Below, piece after piece: positions 20,460-26,037 of a stretch of DNA of 26,037 bases. The notes under the pieces are model-generated. The model had not been told where the DNA came from and did not search any database. It saw only the letters and a program-made list of their open reading frames with translations. Source of the DNA: JBKPCD01 sp046727175 (GTDB lineage: Bacteria > Acidobacteriota > Vicinamibacteria > Vicinamibacterales > 2-12-FULL-66-21); assembly GCA_046727175.1 (NCBI GenBank), contig JBKPCD010000022.1, forward strand, positions 1 to 26,037. Reading direction: 5' to 3'. The position numbers were made by a program, and so were the translations under genes. Numbering within the stretch: the stretch's first letter is position 1; each line of letters begins with the position of its first letter.

Positions 20460-23220
20460 GATCGCTTACGCTCTGATCCACCTGCGCATACAGCAGCCAT
20501 CGGCCGTCAGGAGAAATCGTCAATCCTGGCGGTCCCTGAAGCGGGTCTCGCTCGAGCACGCCACGCTGCGCCACCGCGTGTGTGAAAAAGTTGAAGAACT
20601 TGATCGCGGGGCGCGCGGACGTCATGGGCGCGACGAAATAGATGCCGTTGTCCTGGATGGCCCAGTAACGCCAATATCCGGCATCGAGTAGTTCCGGCAC
20701 TTGCCTCTCCTCACCACCCGCGACCGGTATTTGCCAGACCCCGCCAGGTCCACGGCCCTTCGTGTAGTAGAGCAGTTCACCATTTGGTGATTCAAAAGCT
20801 TCAAACCCGCCGCGCTTCGTCACCTGAATGGCCTGCCCGCCCGCTGCGGGCACTTTCCAAATCTGGTAGGCGCCGCTGCGGTTGGAGCAGAAGTAGAGCC
20901 AACGCCCATCGCGTGACCAACTCGCCATGACGTCGTGGGAAGGCTCCAGCGTGACGGGCCGTGGCTTCCCGCCTTCGGCGCTCACGACGTAAATGTCGGC
21001 GTTGCCAGCAGGCCGCGCATCCAAAACAATTTGCTGACCGTCAGGCGACCACCGCGGTGTTCCGCTGACCGTGCCGTCAAAGAAAGTCAGCTGCACGGGA
21101 TGGGAGCCGTCTCTCTCGCATAACCAGATTTCATCGCTGCCGGAGCGATCCGAGACAAAGGCGATCTTCTTGCCATCAGGTGAGAACTGCGGGCTATGAT
21201 CCTGTCGGCTGGAGGAGATCAGCCTGGTCGGCGAGGCCTGGTGGTCGGCGGCGTTTGAATTGTCTATGCGCCAGATATTGGAATCCAAGAATGAGACGTT
21301 GTAAACCAGGCGATCACCCTGACGAGAAATCGCTGGCGAATAGGCGTTTTGTCCGGTGACGGCGACCCGCTCCGGCGTCCCGCCGGAGAGTGCCACCCGC
21401 CAGAGGCTGAAACCGCCGCCCCGATTCGACGAGAAGACAATTTCACGACCGTCCGCCGTCCATGCCAGGCTGGTGATCCGCCGCTCATCCGCCGTGAGTC
21501 GCTGCAGTTTCCCGCCATGCGTGGAGATGAGATAGATATCCTCGGAACTGAGACCGCTCGACCGGATGAAAGCCAGGGTGTTCCCGTCAGGTGAAAAGGC
21601 TGGAGAATAATCGGCGGAGGACTGCGGAGCCGACGTCAGTCTCTGCCTTTCGCCATCCTCCACGGAGAATAGGAAAATGCCGTAGCCGTCCTGTGGTGAC
21701 GATTGGTCCACTACGGCGAGGAACTTTCCATCGGGAGACCAGCTCAGTCTGCACTGGGACCAAGCTTGTCTAGACAGGCTTGGTTCGGTCTTGCCCAACC
21801 TGCGCTCGGGTCCACCAAGCGCAGGCACGATAAAGATGCCGTTCTCACTCGCTGAGCGCCGGAGAAAGGCCAGGTAGCGACCATCGGGCGACCATGCCGG
21901 ACTGATGTCCTCGGCTGGATCTGTCGTCAACCGCAGCGGCGTGCCAGCACCGATAAGTTTGACGTAGAGGTCGAGATTCTCGCCGTTGCCGCCGTCCCAG
22001 ACGAAGGCGATCTGATTGCCGTCGGGCGAGAAGGCAGGTTGGTCCGCCGTGCCCGAAAAAGTGGTGAAAGGAATAATTCTCGCCGTCGCCGTCGGCGGTG
22101 GCGCTCGATGCTGGCCAAATGGGGAGAGCCAGAGCATGAGGCTTGCCGCCGCCAGCAGACCGGCTAGTATCAGCACCGCTCTCAGCTTGTGACGCTTTGT
22201 CGCGCCGACCAGATACGCCATGCTGGCAGTCGGGCGGGCAAGTTCCTTGTCGGTGGTCTGGGCTGGTTGTGGGTAGCCAGTCGCAGTCGCTGTTGGCCCG
22301 CTCGAGGCAATCTGTCCGCCCGGCCCTGCCGAGCGCGCCAATTCGGCATCAAAACGGACCTGTCGCTTGAGCCGCTTCACATCGAGCAACAACTCTTTGA
22401 CGACTTGATACCGCTCTTCCCGATCTTTCTCTAAAGCCTTGCTGATGATTCGATCTAGCTCGGCTGGCACTTCTGGTGTGAACAGCGAGGCTGGCGTCGG
22501 GTCCCTGGTCAGAATCGAAACGATAACGTCAGTAGGAGTTGCTCCTTCGAATGGTCGTTTGCCTGTAATCATCTCGTAGAGCACCAACCCCAAACTGAAG
22601 ATGTCGGTGCGAGCATCCACCGTCTGCCCTCGCGCCTGCTCTGGCGACATGTACTGCGCCGTCCCCATCACGGTGCCGGGATCGGTCTCGGTCCCGGCGA
22701 TGGTTGTTGTTGCCTCAGCATCAGCCGTGGTTAATTGCTTCTCGGTGAGTTTGGCGAGTCCAAAATCGAGGACTTTGACCAGACCGTCAGGTCGCACCAT
22801 CACGTTCTCTGGCTTGATGTCGCGATGAACGATTCCCGCCGCGTGAGCCGCCACCAAGGCACTCGCCACTTGGAGGGCCACATCGAACGCGCTACGGAGG
22901 CCCAACTTTTCCTGCACGAGTTTTTGGCGAAGCGTCTGACCCGCGATGAACTCGGTGGCAATAAAGCGGGAGCTGCCGGCCTGGCCGATCTCGTGGATGG
23001 TGATGATGTTCGGATGGTTCAGCGCGGATGCCGCTTGAGCCTCTTGTTCGAAACGACGCACTCGATCTTCATCGCGGGTGAACTGGACCGGGAGCAGCTT
23101 GAGCGCGACCTGTCGCTTCAGCCGGGTATCTTGCGCGAGGTAAACCTCCCCCATCCCACCACTGCCGAGCGACGAGATGATCTCGTAGCGGTCCAGGTGA
23201 GTGCCCGGCGAGAGGCTCAT
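20434..23220 (-). CDS. Transmembrane Ser/Thr protein kinase with TolB/PD40 beta-propeller sensor (paralogue)
   Basis: This is a 928-aa protein. The kinase domain (11-288) has GSGGMG, Lys41 (VALKL), HRDIKPEN with Asp134, DFG Asp152 and GTAQYMSPEQARG. Residues about 347-366 form the single membrane helix. The propeller that follows repeats FSPDGNQIAFVW, WSPDGRYLAFL, WSPDGQQIVLDA and similar blades to the end, MLVENFR. It is colinear with the kinase at 17693 and shares many blade sequences (KLIGAGTPLRLTT, DGREIVFSSNRGG), so they are recent paralogues arranged tail to tail with two bases between stops. Its ATG overlaps the TGA of the shrunken kinase frame upstream (ATGA), which suggests coupling. 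Confidence 0.92.
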   Translation of the reverse strand: MSLSPGTHLDRYEIISSLGSGGMGEVYLAQDTRLKRQVALKLLPVQFTRDEDRVRRFEQEAQAASALNHPNIITIHEIGQAGSSRFIATEFIAGQTLRQKLVQEKLGLRSAFDVALQVASALVAAHAAGIVHRDIKPENVMVRPDGLVKVLDFGLAKLTEKQLTTADAEATTTIAGTETDPGTVMGTAQYMSPEQARGQTVDARTDIFSLGLVLYEMITGKRPFEGATPTDVIVSILTRDPTPASLFTPEVPAELDRIISKALEKDREERYQVVKELLLDVKRLKRQVRFDAELARSAGPGGQIASSGPTATATGYPQPAQTTDKELARPTASMAYLVGATKRHKLRAVLILAGLLAAASLMLWLSPFGQHRAPPPTATARIIPFTTFSGTADQPAFSPDGNQIAFVWDGGNGENLDLYVKLIGAGTPLRLTTDPAEDISPAWSPDGRYLAFLRRSASENGIFIVPALGGPERRLGKTEPSLSRQAWSQCRLSWSPDGKFLAVVDQSSPQDGYGIFLFSVEDGERQRLTSAPQSSADYSPAFSPDGNTLAFIRSSGLSSEDIYLISTHGGKLQRLTADERRITSLAWTADGREIVFSSNRGGGFSLWRVALSGGTPERVAVTGQNAYSPAISRQGDRLVYNVSFLDSNIWRIDNSNAADHQASPTRLISSSRQDHSPQFSPDGKKIAFVSDRSGSDEIWLCERDGSHPVQLTFFDGTVSGTPRWSPDGQQIVLDARPAGNADIYVVSAEGGKPRPVTLEPSHDVMASWSRDGRWLYFCSNRSGAYQIWKVPAAGGQAIQVTKRGGFEAFESPNGELLYYTKGRGPGGVWQIPVAGGEERQVPELLDAGYWRYWAIQDNGIYFVAPMTSARPAIKFFNFFTHAVAQRGVLERDPLQGPPGLTISPDGRWLLYAQVDQSVSDLMLVENFR

Positions 23221-23567
23221 CGCTCGAGCTCCGCCGTCGAGTTCAGGACCAGCGTCAACTGCCTTGGATTCTCTTCCTGTTTGCCCGCGCCGCTCGAAGG
23301 CTTCAGGAACAGAGTAAAGCGTCCGTCGCCGGCTCGCGATCCGTACGCGATGGAGCTGCCGTCGGGCGACCAGACAGGACCGGCGTCATCGCTCTCGAAT
23401 GTGAGGCGCCGCGGCGCCGAGGAGGCGCGAGAAAGATCGTGGCCCATGCGGCTCGCGCCGAGCAGATCGACGATTTCGTATGCTCCGAGGCAAACGCCAA
23501 GCGCGGGTCTCAAATTTATGCCGGTTGTGAGCCAGATCTTACCAACATCGGTCCGCTCGTTCAGCAA
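23217..23567 (-). pseudogene. Kinase-PD40 gene collapsed by internal deletions
   Basis: The 116-codon frame begins with a kinase N-terminus (YEIVDLLGASRMGHDL, a degenerate Gly-loop), then passes directly to propeller sequence (RRLTFESDDAGPVWSPDGSS). It ends QLTLVLNSTAELER, like the usual 'vvLNWTAeLkk' C-terminus of this family. The catalytic loop, membrane helix and most blades are missing, yet the frame remains open. Its TGA overlaps the ATG of the intact kinase (TCAT on the plus strand). It appears to be a third paralogue reduced by deletion, possibly still translated as a leader for the kinase downstream. The upstream start is uncertain. Confidence 0.65.
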
Positions 23568-23792
23568 GAACAGGCCCGTACCAGAAACTATTCACGACGG
23601 ACAGTCAGCCGCGTGCCTGGCGAGAGCGGGATTTCGTCGCAGCGCAACGCGTCGCCTGGGACAACTGGACGATTCTGGCCAACAGGCTTGCCGCGGCGAA
23701 CGCACGCCTTCGTGCGCGCAGCGGAAGACGCCGCGCTGCGTCATGACCGCGGTAGTGTCCGAAAACTCGCCCAGCAGGTTGGCGTAGACTCG

Positions 23793-23960
23793 ATGCGTGG
23801 TTCCGCTGCCCTGCTCATCACCTTCCTTGTCGGCTGGCTCCAGCACGAGCAGCAGCAGGTGATCCAGTACCTGCGCGCAGAGAACCGGATCCTGTAAGGC
23901 GCGACTGCGCACCAGACGAGTGCGGTTCACCGACGACGAACGGCGCCGTTTGGCTGCCTC
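23793..23960 (+). pseudogene. Transposase, N-terminal relic
   Basis: LLITFLVGWLQHEQQQVIQY and LRAENRIL run to a TAA. The next frame continues KARLRTRRVRFTDDERRRLA. This is the N-terminal helix and 'RlTdDERRRLA' stretch of a widespread rve-type transposase ('..yLieENrvLraqlrgrRlRlTDdeRRrLA'). A one-base shift separates the halves near 23895. Similarity fades after 23960 and no catalytic core is present. Confidence 0.65.
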
Positions 23961-24384
23961 ACCATCGGACCCGAACGCACCTTGCGCTCCAGAAAGACGC
24001 GCCCGATCATCGTCCAACGCCCGCAATATCGGCCGGGCCAATCGTCGCGATCCCGGAAGTCGGTGGTCTCCATCACCGATATGAGCGGCGCGCGGCGTAA
24101 TCTCGTCCCACCGCGGTGGCACGGCACGTCGTCTCTCGAGTTCCGCGTGACAGAGCCGCGCATCTGAGCGAGCGCTCAGTAAACTGGCGAGTGTAGTTGT
24201 GAGGGAGTGATCGACTCACCTGACCGCGAGCCATCACGGTGTGTAATGTGGCTCGTGCGGCCCCGGACCATTTCTGACGAATGACCCGACTTCTCAGCCT
24301 TGATCGCGTGCGCCGGCGGTGTGCACGGCCCGTAACGAGGGCGGCGCACCGGCCCGGATCCAATCGACGCCGCCGGGCCCGACC
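23961..24384. other. Stretch without a recognised gene
   Basis: The first part may be further decayed transposase sequence. The rest shows no family signature on either strand. It is the 3' flank of the FG-GAP gene; no strong terminator hairpin with a T-run is seen. Confidence 0.4.
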
Positions 24385-25653
24385 TCAGAAGTCCCAGACG
24401 CGCACATAGCCGCCCGGGTTCGGCGAGCGCGAGTCGCCTTGGTAGGCGCCCGCCGCGAAGCGGGGCGTGCCGTTCGCGCCGCCGTCCGTCGCCGCGACCG
24501 AGGCACCGAGCCACTCGAAGTCGACGTTCGCGTCCTGCCGGTGGATGACAGTGCCGGTGGGGCCGTCGATCACGAAGACGTGTCCGCCGGTCGCACCCCA
24601 GCGGGCCCCGCCGACGATGTCCGCTCGGCCGTCACCGGTGAGGTCTGCTGCGGCCACGGCCCGCCCGAACTGCTCGCCGTTGAAGTCGCTGTTCACCTGA
24701 TAGAGTTGCGCCCCGGTCGCACCGTCGAAGACGCGGATGTAGCCAGTGGCTGGATCCGTTCGCAGCGGACCGCTCTGGCCGCGATAGGCACCCACGATCA
24801 CGTCGGCACTTCCGTCGCCATTGACGTCGCCGGCCGCCACGGCGAAACCAAAATTCTGCTCGGGCTTCACGTGTGCCTTCCCGTCGGTGAAGCTGAAGAG
24901 GCGCTGCCCGAAGGAGAGTCCGTTCATGACCCAGACGTAGCCGCCATAGTCGGTGCGGTTCCCGCTGCCCGCGCCGAGGATGATGTCCGCCCGGCCGTCT
25001 CCGTTCACGTCACCGAAGGCGACGCTGCGCCCCATCTCGTCGTACGCCTCGGGCCCGTCCCAGCGATAGAGCAAACCGAGCGTCGCGCCGTCGAAGAGCT
25101 TGACGTAGCCGTTATTGTTGTTGGTGCCGCGCTTGTCGGCGAACGGCGCGCCGACGAGCAGCTCGCCCCACCCGTCACCGGTTAGGTCGCGAACCGCGAG
25201 CGACGCGCCGAAGGTGTCGGTGAGCTTCTCGCCCTCGAGCCGGAAGAGGCGCGCGCCAGACGCTCCGCTGTACGCCTCCACGTAGCCCTGGTCCGTACCG
25301 GCCGGGCCGTCCCAACCGTAAGCTCCAACCACCACGTCGTCGATGCCATCTGCGTCGAGGTCGCCGGTCGCGAGAGCGCTGCCGAATGCATCGCCCGGTC
25401 CGCCCGTGAAGTGGTAGATCCGGGAGGCCGGGTTCGCGCCGTCGTAGACATCGACGTAGTCGCCGCCGTCTGTGCCGACGACGATATCGGCAACGCCGTC
25501 CCCAGTGACGTCGCCGAACGCGCACGCCGCGCCGAGGTGGTCGGTGCCGGTGCCCGTGTACTGGATCAGGTGGAGATGCGTCGCGACTGCCAAGATGGCT
25601 GTCGAGAGCACGAAGCTCACGCCGACGAGAAAGGGCCGAGCACTTCGCGCCAT
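24385..25653 (-). CDS. Secreted FG-GAP repeat (integrin-alpha-like beta-propeller) protein
   Basis: This is a 422-aa protein. An N-terminal hydrophobic stretch (FLVGVSFVLSTAILAVATHL) is a signal peptide or anchor. The body consists of about seven FG-GAP blades, each with a calcium-loop motif: DVTGDGVADIVVG, DLDADGIDDVVVG, DLTGDGWGELLVG, DVNGDGRADIILG, DVNGDGSADVIVG and DLTGDGRADIVGG. A final degenerate blade lacks the Asp pattern (TDGGANGTPRFAAG). Seven blades make a closed propeller. GGAGG (25661-25665) lies seven bases before the ATG. The expected role is Ca-stabilised extracellular binding; no enzymatic domain or sorting signal is visible. It lies downstream of the partial gene on the same strand. 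Confidence 0.9.
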   Translation of the reverse strand: MARSARPFLVGVSFVLSTAILAVATHLHLIQYTGTGTDHLGAACAFGDVTGDGVADIVVGTDGGDYVDVYDGANPASRIYHFTGGPGDAFGSALATGDLDADGIDDVVVGAYGWDGPAGTDQGYVEAYSGASGARLFRLEGEKLTDTFGASLAVRDLTGDGWGELLVGAPFADKRGTNNNNGYVKLFDGATLGLLYRWDGPEAYDEMGRSVAFGDVNGDGRADIILGAGSGNRTDYGGYVWVMNGLSFGQRLFSFTDGKAHVKPEQNFGFAVAAGDVNGDGSADVIVGAYRGQSGPLRTDPATGYIRVFDGATGAQLYQVNSDFNGEQFGRAVAAADLTGDGRADIVGGARWGATGGHVFVIDGPTGTVIHRQDANVDFEWLGASVAATDGGANGTPRFAAGAYQGDSRSPNPGGYVRVWDF

Positions 25654-25770
25654 GTCGTTTCCTCCGTGACCTCCAGATCTAATTCTCCCCGGGGCGCGGA
25701 GACAAGCATTCTTTGGGGGAAGGGGCCTTGGGGTCCCGGGGGCGCAAACCGCGTGCGTAGTACCGATAGT

Positions 25771-26037
25771 TTACTTGAGCAGGGCCACCGCGAGCGCGAT
25801 GAGCGCCACGAGCAGCGCGGCGCCGGCGAGGGCGTTCAGCACGAGCGGCGACGCGTAGGACGGCGTCGCGCCGGCGAGAAGGTTCGGCTCCGGCGACACG
25901 AGTGGCGCGCCCGCAAACAGCGACTGCCGCATCACCCGCTTGCCGGCAATCACGTCCTCGATGCTCGCCTCGAAGTGGTGCTGGTGAATCCGTTTCGCCG
26001 AATCGGGACCGGGTTCAGCCGCGGCCGCAAGTGCGGC
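25771..26037 (-). CDS. Partial protein with C-terminal membrane helix
   Basis: The last 88 codons of a minus-strand gene enter from beyond the window end. The visible part has an Ala-rich start, a charged stretch (AKRIHQHHFEASIEDVIAGK), a Pro-rich linker and a terminal hydrophobic helix, ALAGAALLVALIALAVALL, followed by a single Lys. That suggests a tail-anchored or bitopic protein with its soluble part on the N-terminal side. No family is recognised from this tail. The 117-bp gap to the FG-GAP gene suggests separate initiation. Confidence 0.6.
   Translation of the reverse strand, partial: AALAAAAEPGPDSAKRIHQHHFEASIEDVIAGKRVMRQSLFAGAPLVSPEPNLLAGATPSYASPLVLNALAGAALLVALIALAVALLK

Noticed and set aside
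23600..23760. Plus-strand frame with WDNWTILANRLAAANARL as a possible gene fragment
   Set aside because: Short, no start signal, and no family recognised.
24319..25185. 288-codon plus-strand open frame opposite the FG-GAP gene
   Set aside because: It is an antisense shadow created by the repetitive GC-rich FG-GAP codons; the minus strand has the signal peptide, ribosome-binding site and repeats.
1..26037. CRISPR array, toxin-antitoxin pair or restriction system
   Set aside because: No regularly spaced repeats and no nuclease, methylase or antitoxin motifs were seen on either strand.

Overview
The window looks like a chromosomal accessory region of a GC-rich soil-type bacterium, most likely an Acidobacteriota member (Vicinamibacteria-like). 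That is inference from the gene families: protein kinases fused to TolB/PD40 beta-propellers in several copies, Tat-exported hydrolases and an FG-GAP surface protein. No 16S rRNA or other taxonomic marker is present.

Layout. Positions 1-600 hold mobile-element debris: the C-terminus of an IS481-type transposase with tandem 25-bp terminal repeats, the 3' half of a tRNA-Asn, and an IS110-type N-terminus. Positions 658-2895 hold a complete MocR/PdxR-type regulator divergent from an NTF2/SnoaL-like gene, with a TGGACC/GGTCCA dyad between them. Positions 2941-5104 hold a c-type cytochrome relic, an intact Rieske ferredoxin plus FAD ferredoxin-reductase pair with overlapping TGATG, then relics of a transposase and of a kinase/PD40 C-terminus. 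Positions 5603-7227 hold a B12-binding radical SAM gene preceded by a 34-codon ORF with a CxxC motif. Positions 7234-8050 (minus) are a patchwork of a cold-shock N-terminus, a Crp/Fnr HTH and a response-regulator receiver. Positions 8217-9994 carry small hypothetical genes, a four-helix membrane protein and a truncated ATP-dependent DNA ligase.

Positions 10670-11932 form an RNA-binding cluster: an RRM protein, an N-extended cold-shock-domain protein and a cold-shock protein. Embedded in it is a decayed second copy of the radical SAM gene with a roughly 394-bp internal deletion. Positions 11933-12697 hold a DsrE-like relic with TGA at the expected Cys and tRNA-like debris. They are followed by a zinc-ribbon/coiled-coil protein, an integrase-core transposase relic, a Tat-exported PIG-L deacetylase, transposase and epimerase relics, and a 739-aa Tat-exported two-domain alpha/beta hydrolase.

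Positions 17693-23567 contain two large tail-to-tail Ser/Thr kinase-PD40 receptors whose 3' ends both encode MLVENFR and together form a 54-bp near-palindrome, plus a shrunken third kinase whose stop overlaps the start of the second. The window ends with a transposase relic, an FG-GAP beta-propeller protein and a partial membrane-anchored protein.

The striking property is the density of broken genes, about fifteen relics in 26 kb, beside apparently intact signalling, redox and hydrolase genes. I see no CRISPR array, rRNA, intact tRNA, intact transposase or intact integrase.
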